A stretch of 54,204 bases of DNA from Chitinophagaceae bacterium (GTDB lineage: Bacteria > Bacteroidota > Bacteroidia > Chitinophagales > Chitinophagaceae): contig JAICXX010000024.1 in assembly GCA_025934485.1 (NCBI GenBank), positions 1 through 54,204 of the forward strand, written 5' to 3'. Of this stretch, positions 16,698 to 27,547 are shown piece after piece (the stretch's first letter is position 1; every line of letters starts with the position of its first letter). Below the pieces are notes generated by a model. That model was given only the letters and a program-made list of their open reading frames with translations, had not been told where the DNA came from and did not search any database. Made by a program: the position numbers and the translations under genes.

Positions 16698-19600
16698 TCA
16701 CGCCCTCGCCTGCATCGCCCACTTCTTCAGCAACCGCATCAGCTCATCGAGCCGCACCGGCTTACTGATATAGTCGTCCATCCCCGCACTAATACATTCC
16801 TCGCGATCTCCGCGCATCGCATTCGCCGTAAGCGCCACAATCACCGGCTGCCGGCCAGAAAGCTCGCGGATGGCCCGCGTAGCCTCCAGCCCATCCATCT
16901 CCGGCATTTGCACATCCATCAGCACCAGGTCATAGTCCTTCTCCCGTACCGCCGCCACCGCCAGATCGCCATTCTCGACACAATCCGGCTCATAGCCCAG
17001 ATTACCCAGGATCTGCCGGATCAGCTGCTGGTTGATCAGGTTGTCTTCCGCGATCAAGATCCTCAGCGGATACGACTCCCCGAAAGCAACACTCATCTTC
17101 TCCTCGATCTCCGTATTCTCTTCCATCTGCACCGGCACGATCTGCCCCTCTCGCGTCAGGATCGAAAAACTAAACACGGTCCCCGCCCCCGGCTTGCTGC
17201 TCACCGAGATCTCCCCACCCATGAGATTCACCAGCTTCTCGCTGATGGCCAGACCCAGTCCGGTGCCGCCATATTTCCGCGTAGTGGATGAATCTACCTG
17301 CGAGAAGGATTTGAACAGCATCCCGATCTTCTCTGCGGGAATGCCGATACCGGTATCCTTCACATCAAAACCCAATACAAGCCCACCCGACGCCTCGACG
17401 CGCAACAGGCTCACGGATACCAGCACCTCGCCCTCATGCGTGAACTTCACGGCATTGCTCACGAGGTTCATCAACACCTGCCGCAGCCTGAGCGCATCCC
17501 CGACGATCTGCGGCGGCACATCCGGATGGATCGTATACACCAGCCGCAAGCCGGATTGCGTAGCCTTTTCATAGAACACCCCAAAAACGCCATCGATACA
17601 ATGCCGCAGATCGAAAGGCTGCTGCTCGAGCTCCATCTTCCCGGAGTCGATCTTCGAATAGTCGAGGATATCGTTGATGACGGTGAGCAAACTCTGCCCG
17701 CAGTTGATGATCGTCTGATTGTACTCCCGCTGCTGACTCGTCAGCGAGGTCTCGGATAGCAGGGAGGCCATGCCGATAACCCCATTCATCGGCGTCCGGA
17801 TCTCATGGCTCATGGTGGCCAGAAAAATGCTTTTCGCCTTGTTGGCCTGTTCGGCTTCCTGCCGCGCCTTTCGTTCTTCCAGCGTAAGACTCGTCAGCCG
17901 CTCCGTCCGCTCCTGCACCTGCCGCTCCAGCGAGCGATTCAACGAGTTGATCGTGTGTACACGCATCCGGTAAAAGGCCACGCCGCCGCCGATCACACAC
18001 AACACAGCCAGCAACCGGAACCACCACGTCATCCAAAAAGCCGGCGTGATCTCGACCTGCAGCGCTAATATCTTATCCGACCACTCCCCGTCGTTGTTGA
18101 GCCCCCTCACCTTGAACGTATATTTTTTCGGATCTAGATTCGTATAGGTTGCCGTGCGCTCTTCACCCACATAATTCCAGCTCTTGTCGAACCCTTCGAG
18201 CATATAAGCATATTGCTTCTTCCCCTTGTCCGTATAGTTCAGCGAAGCAAAAGAAAAAGAGAACACCGAGCTCTTATAAGGCAAGGTAATAGACTGCGTC
18301 TCGGTGATGCTTTGGGTAAGCGGCGACGCCACTTTGCCATCTCCGCCAATGGACATTTTCCCGCCAATGGGCACTTCCCGGTTAAAGATCTGGAAACCCG
18401 TCATCACCAGTGGCGGATCAAAAGGTTCCGATTGCACCTTCTCCGGCTGGATGATATTGAACCCATTGATGCCGCCAAAATAAAGCTCCCCGCTCCGGGT
18501 CTTGCAATAGGCCTGCTCCTTGAACTCATTGGCCTGTAACCCATCCGCTGCGCTAAAGTTCTCTATCCGGCCATGCTGTGGATCGAACCTGCTGAGGCCC
18601 TTATTGGTGCTGATCCACAGATAGCCGGTGGAATCCTCCAGCACCCCGAAGATCACGTCGTCCGGCAACCCATCCCGCGACGTAAAGGTCGTCCAGCGGT
18701 TGGCGGTCACCTCATACCGGGACAACCCTTCCGTGGTGGAGACCCAAAGACTGCCGGCCCTGTCCTCGATGATATTGGTGACGTAGTCGCTGCAAAGGCT
18801 GTTCTTGTCCCGCGTATGCCTGTAATGGGCAAAATGACCGGTCAGCGGATCGAACAGATCGATCCCGCCGCCATCCATGCCGATCCACATCCGCCCCCGG
18901 CTATCCTGGATGACGCTATGGATCTTGTCATTACCCAGACTGCCCGGAACATCCTCCTGGTGCTGGTAATGGATAAAGCCATGCGTTGCCGGATCATACA
19001 ATTCCAGACCGCCGCCATAGGTACCGACCCACATCCGGTGATCCCTGTCCTCGCAAAACGTCCACGCGTTATTGTTGCTTAGACTATGCGGATTATCCTG
19101 ATCGTTCCGGAAATGCTCATAGGCGTTCGCACGCCGGTTGAAGATCGTCAGACCGTCGTTCCATGTACCTATCCACAAATTACCCTGGTGATCCTCCATG
19201 GCCCGCAGGACATAGTTGCCACAGATGCTATGCGCATCCCCGGGAATATGTTCATAATGCGTAAACCTGCCGGAGTTGCGGTCGAACAGATTCAGACCGC
19301 CGCCATCCGTACCGATCCATACATCGTTATGATGATCCTCATATATGCAAAGAACATGATTGTCACTCAAACTATGTGGTGAAGCCGTGTGCCGGTAGTG
19401 TACGAATTTCCGGTTGTCCCAATTGACGAAATCAAGTCCTCCCGCAAAGGAGCCGATCCACATGTTCTTCTTCGAGTCGCAGTAAATGCCATACAGCGAA
19501 TTGGTGCCGATACTCGACGGGTCGATATCATCGTGCAGATAATGATGAAAGACCCCCAAAGTGTCGAGGATCACGAGCCCGTCGTTCTCCGTTCCCACCC

Positions 19601-20498
19601 ACACATTGCCTTCGCCGTCTTCTCCCAGGGAATTGATGGAATTGCTGCCCAGGCCCGTGGTATCATGCCTTTTCTTGCCAAAATGCAAAAACCGGCCACT
19701 GGCCCTGTCGAGCTCATCCAGCCCCGAATTGGTGCCTACCCAAAGCCGGTGATGCCTGTCCTCGGACAAACAGATCACATCGTTGCTGCCGATGGATGCC
19801 GGGTTACGCGGGTCATGCTGCATGGACCGAAACGTTCCCCTCGCGCCGTCCAGCAGATCGAGTCCACCACCCACCGTTGCCACCCAGATATGATGATCCG
19901 CATCTTCTAACAGATACTTGACACTGTTGTCGCTGAGACTCGTTTTATCCCCGGGGCGATGCACAAAATGCGTAAACCTGCCGGTCGAATCCATCCGGTT
20001 AAGGCCGCCGTCGTCGGTTCCCGCCCACAAATGCCCCTGGCTATCCAGCAAAAGACACAGCACGATATTGCTGCTCAGGCTATGCGGATCGGCGGGGTTA
20101 TGCCGGAAATGCTGCCATCGCTCCGTCCGGCGGTCAAAACGGTCGATGCCGCCACCCCAGGTCCCTACCCAGAGATAGCCATCCGCGTCTTCGACAATGC
20201 CCTGCACCAGGTTATTGGCCAGACTATTGTCATCCCCCGCCTTGTTCTTGTAAACGGTAAAGGTGTACCCATCATACCGGTCCAGCCCCTCGCGTGTCCC
20301 GAACCACATAAACCCACGGCTGTCCTGGATCGTACAAATGACATTGCTATGCGACAAACCCTGCGCCGTACCCAAATGTACAAAGGAGAGATTGTCGCTC
20401 TGGGCGTGGGCAGCATCAACTACCAATAGCAGCAAAAAACACCATAGATGGCGGATAGACAGATACATACTACAAAAGGCCAAAATTCGAAAACGCAT
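16698..20498 (-). CDS. Hybrid two-component sensor kinase with a double beta-propeller periplasmic sensor
   Basis: A 1266-residue sensor. A signal peptide ends near residue 33. Residues about 40-690 hold 14 repeats of the two-component-regulator propeller type, each with a WVGT/WIGT-like core, which should fold as two seven-bladed propellers. A Y_Y_Y domain (around [19 protein letters not shown]), one transmembrane helix ([19 protein letters not shown]) and a short coiled coil follow. The cytoplasmic part has a HisKA domain ([11 protein letters not shown], His898), an ATPase domain ([17 protein letters not shown]) and one receiver domain ([10 protein letters not shown], Asp1195). There is no AraC-type DNA-binding domain, unlike the classic polysaccharide regulators, so its output must pass to another protein. 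The 75-nt gap after the phosphoesterase gene may hold its own promoter. Confidence 0.95.
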   Translation of the reverse strand: MRFRILAFCSMYLSIRHLWCFLLLLVVDAAHAQSDNLSFVHLGTAQGLSHSNVICTIQDSRGFMWFGTREGLDRYDGYTFTVYKNKAGDDNSLANNLVQGIVEDADGYLWVGTWGGGIDRFDRRTERWQHFRHNPADPHSLSSNIVLCLLLDSQGHLWAGTDDGGLNRMDSTGRFTHFVHRPGDKTSLSDNSVKYLLEDADHHIWVATVGGGLDLLDGARGTFRSMQHDPRNPASIGSNDVICLSEDRHHRLWVGTNSGLDELDRASGRFLHFGKKRHDTTGLGSNSINSLGEDGEGNVWVGTENDGLVILDTLGVFHHYLHDDIDPSSIGTNSLYGIYCDSKKNMWIGSFAGGLDFVNWDNRKFVHYRHTASPHSLSDNHVLCIYEDHHNDVWIGTDGGGLNLFDRNSGRFTHYEHIPGDAHSICGNYVLRAMEDHQGNLWIGTWNDGLTIFNRRANAYEHFRNDQDNPHSLSNNNAWTFCEDRDHRMWVGTYGGGLELYDPATHGFIHYQHQEDVPGSLGNDKIHSVIQDSRGRMWIGMDGGGIDLFDPLTGHFAHYRHTRDKNSLCSDYVTNIIEDRAGSLWVSTTEGLSRYEVTANRWTTFTSRDGLPDDVIFGVLEDSTGYLWISTNKGLSRFDPQHGRIENFSAADGLQANEFKEQAYCKTRSGELYFGGINGFNIIQPEKVQSEPFDPPLVMTGFQIFNREVPIGGKMSIGGDGKVASPLTQSITETQSITLPYKSSVFSFSFASLNYTDKGKKQYAYMLEGFDKSWNYVGEERTATYTNLDPKKYTFKVRGLNNDGEWSDKILALQVEITPAFWMTWWFRLLAVLCVIGGGVAFYRMRVHTINSLNRSLERQVQERTERLTSLTLEERKARQEAEQANKAKSIFLATMSHEIRTPMNGVIGMASLLSETSLTSQQREYNQTIINCGQSLLTVINDILDYSKIDSGKMELEQQPFDLRHCIDGVFGVFYEKATQSGLRLVYTIHPDVPPQIVGDALRLRQVLMNLVSNAVKFTHEGEVLVSVSLLRVEASGGLVLGFDVKDTGIGIPAEKIGMLFKSFSQVDSSTTRKYGGTGLGLAISEKLVNLMGGEISVSSKPGAGTVFSFSILTREGQIVPVQMEENTEIEEKMSVAFGESYPLRILIAEDNLINQQLIRQILGNLGYEPDCVENGDLAVAAVREKDYDLVLMDVQMPEMDGLEATRAIRELSGRQPVIVALTANAMRGDREECISAGMDDYISKPVRLDELMRLLKKWAMQARA

Positions 20499-20535
20499 GC
20501 GAGGTCCGTTTTATTGCGGAAAACTCTTATACGTT

Positions 20536-20552
20536 CATCCGCATGACGGATG
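20536..20552. terminator. Small hairpin after the phosphoesterase gene
   Basis: CATCCG (20536-20541) and CGGATG (20547-20552) form a 6-bp stem with a 5-nt loop, 22 nt past the stop of the gene at 20574. The U-tract is weak, so it may only partly separate this gene from the kinase gene. Confidence 0.3.
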
Positions 20553-20573
20553 ACCCCAAAAGATCAACCGTTC

Positions 20574-23500
20574 TTAATATTGAAATCCCAGCTTAAAGAG
20601 GAACACACCTCCATCCGTCCCCTCCCCATAGCTCGCCGAGAACACCACCTTTCCTAATGGGGCGATCCAAAAGCCGCCGCCATACCCGTCGTGCCATTGG
20701 TCGCTGGACAATCCATGCTGCCAGACCCTTCCGACGTCATTGAAGACCAGCAACCCAAGGGTCCCCGGGAAAAAATAGGTGTTGAATTTGGCCAGCTTGA
20801 TGCGCACATCCACGTTGTGAAAAAAGGCCTCATCCCCCGTAAACCGGTACCTGCGATACCCCCTGAGGCCTTCCAATGTCCCCAGGGACTGTCCCTGGTA
20901 GAAATCATATTGCCCAAAGCTCTTCCCCCAGCCCACCCGGTTAGCGATCACCAGGCCCGCCCGCGAATTGAAGCTGGTATAGACGGCCATATCGGTGTTC
21001 AGTTGCGAATAGGCGTGGCTGACGTCATTCAACCCCCCATAGCTGCCGAACCGCGTCGCCCAAAAGATGCCCCGCGAAGGATCGATCTTGTCATTCCTGT
21101 CGTCCACGATCACCTCCGCGTGTCCCCCTAGATAGCTCTTTGGCAGATACAGCGTGGCCGGGTCGAGTCCGTTGATGGCCGTCTGGTTGACAAACCTATC
21201 GAAATTATCAGCACTGTCCAGCGTAAAACGCTGGAACGCCGGCCCCAGCGACACCGAGAACACCTTCCCGAACCGCTTCCGCAGGAGTACATCGAAGGCA
21301 TAGCTGTTATAGCGCGCCCGGTAATAACGAACCTCCTCCTTCTCATCCTTATTATAGACCGTTTCGTTCCCAAAACCAAAGAAGTTCACCGTATTGTTCG
21401 GCGCCTTGACATCGGCATCGACGAGCAGGTCCAGTTTCCCGATAGCCTCGATCGCCGCAAAATTGTAGTTGAAATCATAGGCTTTCGTAGACAGCGAGTG
21501 CAATATGGTCAAGGTCTGTATCGTCTTATAGGGGTTCTTGTGAAAACCTTGTGTGGTATACCGGAAACCTACACCAAGGAACACCCCATCATCCGGGTTG
21601 TAGGAAACGCTGAGCAAGGGCGCGACCACATTGTACTTAAACCCCAGCTTGTCTACCGCGTTCACCGCAGGGTCTCCGGATAAGAATGTCCGATAGTTAC
21701 CATCCCCGGTAAAACTATTCTTCTCGGTACCGAGATCGTAGATCTTTGTCCTGCCCGCCGGTGCCTTCGCCTCATTCTGATAGCTGTCATTGCCCGGGCC
21801 GCCGATGATCCTCACCGTAATGCCGCCGCCCCCCTGCCCGTGGATATGGAACCGGTCATCGCCACCGAGCCCGTAAAGCCGGACCTCCCTGGTAACGGCT
21901 GCCAGGAATACCCGATGGTAAAGCTGCTTGCTGACCTTCCCCTCCTTGTTGATCTTATAAATGGTCACCGTCACGGAATCGCTGCCACTGCGCTCCACGT
22001 CGAACAGCTCCTGCTTGTCACTGCCATACACACTCACCTGTTTCGAAAGGAACCGGTAGTAACGCATCATCTCCGTTTCAAAATATTTTTTCCGTTCCTT
22101 CAGCTTGGCGGTAATGGAAGCCTGCGAATAGCCGCTGATGGCTGCCGGCTGCATCCGCATCGCGGAATCGATCAACGAATCGGTAAGCACGGAGAGCGCA
22201 CTCTCTGTCGCCTGCCTCCAATCCCCCTCCGTGAGTTCGCTCAGATAGTTATGGTCGAAATTCCGTGCATTGTAATTGAAGGTAACAATGTCCCTGGCCT
22301 TTGCCCGGAATCCTTGCAGCTGCGGCGAAGCCCAGTTCGCTCCTGCGAAATGCGGCAGGAATCCCTGGTTGATAAAAAATGGCTGATCCCGGTCACGCGG
22401 CACCGGTGACAACAGCTTGCTCTTTCCGTTCTCCTCGACCATCCACCGCCACTGGTCCTCATGGCGATCGAAATCCATCACGAACATATCCAGCAACCGC
22501 GCCCTCAACGTGGCATGCTGATCGATCTGGTTGTCGTTGTCTTCCTTCAATAGGTTCTCCAGGTCATACATGTTGTACGTTTTCTTGCCATTGCCCGGCT
22601 CATGCTCCTCCAGCATGGCGAAAAGATTGCCATAATCCTCGCGAAATCTCCCGAGACGCGGATCATCCGGCACATACACCAGTATGGGCGTGGCATGCGG
22701 CACACGAAGCGCCTTCGCCAGCGGAGGTATAGAAAGCGCCGCATAGGGATAGGAGGCCGAGACGCCATCCGTCACCAGGTCCTTTACAAACTGGTCGCCC
22801 ACCAGGCTCACCGGTAACGCCCCGTCCGTGACATATTTTTTCACCCCGCGCAACGCATAGGATTCCCCCTGCGCATTCACCATCCGTAACCCGCGCGTCT
22901 CCATGCCACCCCCCCGCTGGACCGGCGTCCAGCCCGTCATATCGAACACTTTCACCTTTATGGGCGTCGACCACTCCTTCCTGTAATTGCTGCCCAAAAA
23001 GAAACGCTTGAGACCGCCGGCCTGGAACTCCGGGTCACCAACCACCGTGACGCTGTCCGGAAATCGTTTCACGGCCTCCGCAACCTCCAGCTTTGGCCGT
23101 AACGGCGCCAAAGACACCGAGTAAAAAGCCTTACCGCCCCCGGGCACCGCAAAAAAATCGATCTCCGACTTCCCGCTCGCGTGTACCGCGATCGTCGCAA
23201 AACCCAGCTCCGACCTCGCCATCAAAGAATAGCGCCCCATCTTCACGCGCGTATGCTTCGATCCCGCTCCGCTTACGACATAATATACGCTGTCATGCTC
23301 CAGCAGTTGCAACGAATGCTCATGCCCCGCCACATCCACAATATTGCTATGCCCGCGGATCACCCCTTCGATCTGACTCCGAAAGTCCTGGTATTGGGGA
23401 CTGCGCGTATCCTGCACATTTCCGAAAACACCCCGGCTGACGGGATAGATCGACCCGATCACCGGCAACGGGATATACAGGGCCGAATTCACCGTCGTAA

Positions 23501-24200
23501 GCGGGAAGATATGCTGTTTGAGGGTATAATAGCCCCCATGCTCACCATGCGTATACAACGGGTGATGCATCGCCAGCACGATGAGCCTGTCGGGATACAA
23601 GCTCACAATGTCCTTCAGGGTATTGATCACCGTCTTTTCATCCTTACAGTCGCACGCGCCCTGCTCACCGGGTTTATCGTTATCGTCCTCCAACCACCAC
23701 TGACTGTCCATACACACCAGCACGACCTTATCTCCCAGCGGCACTGCTACCGGTCCCGGGCAACCGCCCGAAGGCAAAAGCGCTACATTGGGTAATGCCC
23801 GGTTCTTGATATAAGCCTCCTCATTGTTGATCTGCGCCCAACCACCGGCCTTTCCCTGCTTCCAGTCTTGGTTGCCCGGCACAAAGAAAGCCCGCGCCCG
23901 CTTCCCCTCGACCACGGAAATTTGATGATCCAGTATTCTCCGGGCTTCCTCCACACCCGGTGTGCCGTCCGCAGGCATCCCTTGCGGATAGATATTGTCC
24001 CCTAAATAGACGAGCACGTTGCTCGTGTCATCCCAGTTGACATGCTGCTTCAGCCAGTCACACACGGGGTGATGCGCAGCCGGTGCCTCTCCCGCATCAC
24101 CCACGAGATACAACCGCCGGATCACCGGGTCGGAGCTCTGCGCGCGAGCCCCACAGAAAAAAAACATTCCCAGGCCGATGATTCCTAAAACTCGTCTCAT
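20574..24200 (-). CDS. Metallophosphoesterase with kinase-like middle region and Omp85-type C-terminal barrel
   Basis: A 1208-residue exported protein. A signal peptide ends near ARA-Q (residue 20). Residues about 25-360 are a calcineurin-like phosphoesterase: VGDAGE (Asp35), YLGDNIYP, GNQDW (Gln where His is usual), MHHPLY and the metal-binding GHEHSL. The middle region has FDRHEDQW (Asp578) and, 25 residues on, PRDRDQPFF (Asp603, Asp605), a pattern like the catalytic loop and metal-binding Asp of CotH/HipA-like kinases. From about residue 830 the sequence shows beta-barrel traits (GVGFRYTTQGF, GGHAEVIVDDRN, GLRGYRRYRFTGD, C-terminal FKLGFQY) typical of BamA/TamA-like surface antigens. It probably sits in the outer membrane with enzymatic parts in the periplasm. 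Substrates are unknown. The lipoprotein gene lies 26 nt upstream. Confidence 0.85.
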   Translation of the reverse strand: MRRVLGIIGLGMFFFCGARAQSSDPVIRRLYLVGDAGEAPAAHHPVCDWLKQHVNWDDTSNVLVYLGDNIYPQGMPADGTPGVEEARRILDHQISVVEGKRARAFFVPGNQDWKQGKAGGWAQINNEEAYIKNRALPNVALLPSGGCPGPVAVPLGDKVVLVCMDSQWWLEDDNDKPGEQGACDCKDEKTVINTLKDIVSLYPDRLIVLAMHHPLYTHGEHGGYYTLKQHIFPLTTVNSALYIPLPVIGSIYPVSRGVFGNVQDTRSPQYQDFRSQIEGVIRGHSNIVDVAGHEHSLQLLEHDSVYYVVSGAGSKHTRVKMGRYSLMARSELGFATIAVHASGKSEIDFFAVPGGGKAFYSVSLAPLRPKLEVAEAVKRFPDSVTVVGDPEFQAGGLKRFFLGSNYRKEWSTPIKVKVFDMTGWTPVQRGGGMETRGLRMVNAQGESYALRGVKKYVTDGALPVSLVGDQFVKDLVTDGVSASYPYAALSIPPLAKALRVPHATPILVYVPDDPRLGRFREDYGNLFAMLEEHEPGNGKKTYNMYDLENLLKEDNDNQIDQHATLRARLLDMFVMDFDRHEDQWRWMVEENGKSKLLSPVPRDRDQPFFINQGFLPHFAGANWASPQLQGFRAKARDIVTFNYNARNFDHNYLSELTEGDWRQATESALSVLTDSLIDSAMRMQPAAISGYSQASITAKLKERKKYFETEMMRYYRFLSKQVSVYGSDKQELFDVERSGSDSVTVTIYKINKEGKVSKQLYHRVFLAAVTREVRLYGLGGDDRFHIHGQGGGGITVRIIGGPGNDSYQNEAKAPAGRTKIYDLGTEKNSFTGDGNYRTFLSGDPAVNAVDKLGFKYNVVAPLLSVSYNPDDGVFLGVGFRYTTQGFHKNPYKTIQTLTILHSLSTKAYDFNYNFAAIEAIGKLDLLVDADVKAPNNTVNFFGFGNETVYNKDEKEEVRYYRARYNSYAFDVLLRKRFGKVFSVSLGPAFQRFTLDSADNFDRFVNQTAINGLDPATLYLPKSYLGGHAEVIVDDRNDKIDPSRGIFWATRFGSYGGLNDVSHAYSQLNTDMAVYTSFNSRAGLVIANRVGWGKSFGQYDFYQGQSLGTLEGLRGYRRYRFTGDEAFFHNVDVRIKLAKFNTYFFPGTLGLLVFNDVGRVWQHGLSSDQWHDGYGGGFWIAPLGKVVFSASYGEGTDGGVFLFKLGFQY

Positions 24201-24226
24201 AATATCAGGTTAAGGCTTGTCATGGC

Positions 24227-25129
24227 CTAATGAGGCTCATATGAAAAGTACAAGACATTCGCATTCCCCTGCACCCCCTCATTCGAGATATACATATTTC
24301 CACGCTTGTCGAAAGCAAGCCCCTCCGGCTGCTTGTATAACACCGGGTCGAGATCATACATCCCCTTGACGGCCCAATGGTCATCCAGCACCACCAGCAC
24401 CTTGTTGACACTCGAGAGGAGATACCATTCGCCGGTGATAGGGTGCCGCGCCAGGGCGCTGGGATGGAATTTTATCTTCGTATGGATACTATGCAGCTTC
24501 TCCGCCGGAAGCCGGATCTTGAAGTGATCGGTGACGGCCAGCTTATGCCCGGCCCCATATTGCAATACATAACCCGATACCTCGTCCCGCTGATCGTCAT
24601 CCGGACAATTCTTACACAAAACGATCAGCTTCCCGCCCGCATCCGCAAAGAGCCCCTCATATTCCCCGCGCGGCAGGATATGGATATACGACTGCACAGC
24701 CTTGCTGTCGCCGCCATGTATCAGCCCTACCGGAAAAACGTAAAGGCTTCCATCACTCCTGAGCACCACGAACTCGGCATCGTTCAGGATCGCGACATCT
24801 TCATAATCGCCGTGTTTGCCGAACTTATAGGACGGGAACCGGTTGTCACCCAAATGGAAATAATAAAGCCGCCCCCGCTCGTCCTCGATGGCATAAAGCG
24901 TATCGTCATTGCCCCGGAGCATACAAATGCCCGAGATCTCATGCAGCGACTCGCTCATAACATATTTCTTCGGCGCACCCAGGTCATACCCCGAGGGTCC
25001 GCGCCCGCCCGGCTTCCGGACAGCCGTATCCATAGTTGCCCCCGCACGCCCATGACAACCCTTGCATGAAGAACAGAGTCCCACGCAAAGCCAAAGGCCC
25101 GCCAAAAATATTTTATGCTTTAACATCAT
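24227..25129 (-). CDS. SdiA-regulated-type six-bladed propeller lipoprotein
   Basis: A 300-residue lipoprotein. The frame extends to a TTG at 25171, but two ATGs at 25129 and 25126 give a proper lipoprotein signal: KHKIFLAGLWLCVG and then the lipobox cysteine near LCSSC. The mature part has the SdiA-regulated family pattern, LHEISGICMLRGNDDTLYAI, DYEDVAI, EYEGLFAD, KFHPSALARHP and PEGLAFDKRGNMYISNEG, a beta-propeller with acidic edge residues that may bind Ca2+. It is 26 nt upstream of the phosphoesterase-barrel gene, so the two products probably act together at the cell envelope. Function unknown. Confidence 0.85.
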   Translation of the reverse strand: MMLKHKIFLAGLWLCVGLCSSCKGCHGRAGATMDTAVRKPGGRGPSGYDLGAPKKYVMSESLHEISGICMLRGNDDTLYAIEDERGRLYYFHLGDNRFPSYKFGKHGDYEDVAILNDAEFVVLRSDGSLYVFPVGLIHGGDSKAVQSYIHILPRGEYEGLFADAGGKLIVLCKNCPDDDQRDEVSGYVLQYGAGHKLAVTDHFKIRLPAEKLHSIHTKIKFHPSALARHPITGEWYLLSSVNKVLVVLDDHWAVKGMYDLDPVLYKQPEGLAFDKRGNMYISNEGVQGNANVLYFSYEPH

Positions 25130-25164
25130 CGTAAGTTTGACCGAAGAAGACACGCCGCGGCCGC

Positions 25165-27507
25165 CTACCAAAGGACCCCCACCCGCAAGGCCCGTAACCC
25201 ACTGACACCCTGCAGTTCCTCCAACTCCAGGCGCTCCACCTGCAACGCCAACATTCCCTTCTCCTGCAGATACCGGATATACCCTTCGTACTCTTCCGCC
25301 TCCCGGTCGTTAAAATAAATGATGGCGATCATCCCGGGCTGCGTCAACCGCTCACCCGTCTCCCTCGCCCGCACCTTGTCGATGCGTTTCTTGACCACCT
25401 GGTACCGGATATTGTAACCGCCCTCTACATCGAACCGCCGCTCGTCCTTCCGGAAACTGATATCGATAGCCGTACTATGGACAAAGATCAATTGTGTGGT
25501 CTGCAAGGGAGTAGTCATCTCCTGCAACAGATTATGCGTATCCCGGGCGATTAGAGCCATCGATGTCAACTGCCACAAACGCAGATTACGTAAGTATAGC
25601 AGATCGAAGGGCCGGTCCGGCGCGATCGCCCCACCTATATACAGATCGTATTCCACCCCGTCCGTCCGGAATTTTTCAAAATAGCTGGGATAGGACGCCT
25701 GCAGCTCGGGCACGCTCCTTTCGAGCGATTCATTCACCGTCCGGTTGATCAGCTTGATACAGGTCTCCAGGCTACGCCGCGCGGCAAAGGCCTCACCAGT
25801 CTCTTCATCAATCGACGTAAGATAACGATCCATCAGCGAAGCCAGATCGGGCCGGCTTTGAGCAAAATGCGCTAGAAACGTACCTACCTTTTCCTTCAGA
25901 AAGGCATTCAAATTGAGCTCGTCGGCCGTAGTCAACGCACCCGCCAGCGCAGACTGCCATTTTTGAGTCTGGTGCATCATCTCGTCCACCAACTGCATGG
26001 TCACCACCTTTTGCAACCCCGCCAGCGCATCGTAAAGCAACCTGAACTGCGTCTCGAGATCCCGCCGCAACGCACTATTGCGCTCCATCGTGGAGTTCCG
26101 GATATCGATCGCCCCATATAACGGATAAACATCCTTGAAATACACCGTCTCCAACACCGGCTCCTTTCCCTGCTGGGCCGTCCGGTCATAATGCCAGGCG
26201 ATCTCATTGAATTTCCATTCCACCGCCGGTTGAATAGAAGTAAAATTCTCTTTTACGATACTCTTGATCCGCTGGTCGAATTCATCGATGGCATGTTGCA
26301 ACAACTGCGCTAACAAAGGGATCACCACCTCCAGCTTCGCCAGTAGCTCCGCGTTCAAACAGTTCACTTTATAGCTCGAAAGTTCCAGTACCCCGGCCAG
26401 CCGGTTATTGTAATACACCGGCAACAGCGCATACGAATGGATCCCCGCCCGCCGCAGCGACTCCAGATAATAAGGCTCACCCGCCCTGGCATCGGGGATC
26501 GTTTCATAAAGGATCAGCCGCGGCTCCCGGAAGAGACGGTCCACAAGACACAGATACGTTTCCTCTACTTCCTCTTTGGCACTGGCCAGCTTCGATAACA
26601 CGGTATGATTACGGATATCGTCCGAATACACCGGCTTGCCATTGACCTTGAATAATGGAATTCCGCCGAACCGGATATCCTTGCTCCCCGCCAGCACATT
26701 CAGATAATGCATGATCTCATGCCGGTGGGCCGTCTTGTCAAGCCGCTCGGGATTCAGGATCAACCCCTTGATGCTCTCGACGACATAATGAGTTGTAATA
26801 TCGGTGACTGTCAATGCCGAAATGCCTTCGAACCGAAAGGCGCTCAACGGCAGATGTTCTTTCAGCCACTCGAGCGCTTCGGGCAACGAAGGCCTGGTAG
26901 TCAGAAATTGCGGATCGAACGCCGGTAGCTTCCCCTTGGGCACGATCTCGACAAACCGCAGATCGAGATTCAGCTTGTAGAAATGCGCCAAACCCGTGTC
27001 CCTGTCGGTTAGACTCCGGACGACACTGGTCCCCGGCGCAAATTCGAAATGGTATAATTTTTTTAAGATAAGCGAATAGATCAGCTCGAGATTCACCTTC
27101 TTCCGCACCGTCTGACCGTTCTCCATCATACAGGCCTTCATCTCATGCGTCACAGGATCACGCAGCTTATCATAAAAAGCATCGGTGCCATAAAAGACCA
27201 CCGGCGTCACCGGCACACTCAGCGCCCAGGCGGTCTCCCCTTCATCTGCCAATGGCGGAAAAATGGCCATGAACATCAGCTCCAGCAGCTCGCCATATTG
27301 GCCGATCTCCTCCAGCGGGACACAATACTTACCCTGCAACCGCTCCTCGAAATAATGGAGCGCCATATCAAGGAACTTCACTCGCATGGTCTTTTCCACC
27401 AGCCGCCGCTCCTTCAGGAAATCGACGAACCCCTTGAACGAAAGGCCCACATCCAGCTGCTCCGCTCCTTCCAGCTTTTGCACGATATGTAAAACAGAAT
27501 TCTGCAT
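25165..27507 (-). CDS. Large GAF-like cytoplasmic protein of unknown role
   Basis: A 780-residue soluble protein without signal peptide or membrane helix. I recognise it only as one of the conserved Bacteroidota proteins usually labelled GAF-domain containing. Residues about 300-410 fit a GAF-like sensor (SYALLPVYYNNRLAGVLELSS). Around residue 460 is the short motif PLYGAIDIRNSTMERN (Asp468), which recalls the first strand of class III nucleotide cyclases. The second metal-binding GD motif of cyclases is not found, so cyclase activity cannot be claimed. The C-terminal third is helical, then a conserved block IDISFRKDERRFDVEGGYNI and LELEELQGVSGLRALRVGV. It follows the HD-PycTM gene by 40 nt. 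Confidence 0.6.
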   Translation of the reverse strand: MQNSVLHIVQKLEGAEQLDVGLSFKGFVDFLKERRLVEKTMRVKFLDMALHYFEERLQGKYCVPLEEIGQYGELLELMFMAIFPPLADEGETAWALSVPVTPVVFYGTDAFYDKLRDPVTHEMKACMMENGQTVRKKVNLELIYSLILKKLYHFEFAPGTSVVRSLTDRDTGLAHFYKLNLDLRFVEIVPKGKLPAFDPQFLTTRPSLPEALEWLKEHLPLSAFRFEGISALTVTDITTHYVVESIKGLILNPERLDKTAHRHEIMHYLNVLAGSKDIRFGGIPLFKVNGKPVYSDDIRNHTVLSKLASAKEEVEETYLCLVDRLFREPRLILYETIPDARAGEPYYLESLRRAGIHSYALLPVYYNNRLAGVLELSSYKVNCLNAELLAKLEVVIPLLAQLLQHAIDEFDQRIKSIVKENFTSIQPAVEWKFNEIAWHYDRTAQQGKEPVLETVYFKDVYPLYGAIDIRNSTMERNSALRRDLETQFRLLYDALAGLQKVVTMQLVDEMMHQTQKWQSALAGALTTADELNLNAFLKEKVGTFLAHFAQSRPDLASLMDRYLTSIDEETGEAFAARRSLETCIKLINRTVNESLERSVPELQASYPSYFEKFRTDGVEYDLYIGGAIAPDRPFDLLYLRNLRLWQLTSMALIARDTHNLLQEMTTPLQTTQLIFVHSTAIDISFRKDERRFDVEGGYNIRYQVVKKRIDKVRARETGERLTQPGMIAIIYFNDREAEEYEGYIRYLQEKGMLALQVERLELEELQGVSGLRALRVGVLW

Positions 27508-27547
27508 AGGTCAATGAATTTTCGCCTGGCCCGTGGCCCAACAGGGG

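Noticed and set aside
25165..27507. Class III nucleotide cyclase in the GAF-like protein
   Set aside because: Only the first strand motif is similar; the second metal-binding motif and the usual downstream cyclase motifs were not found.
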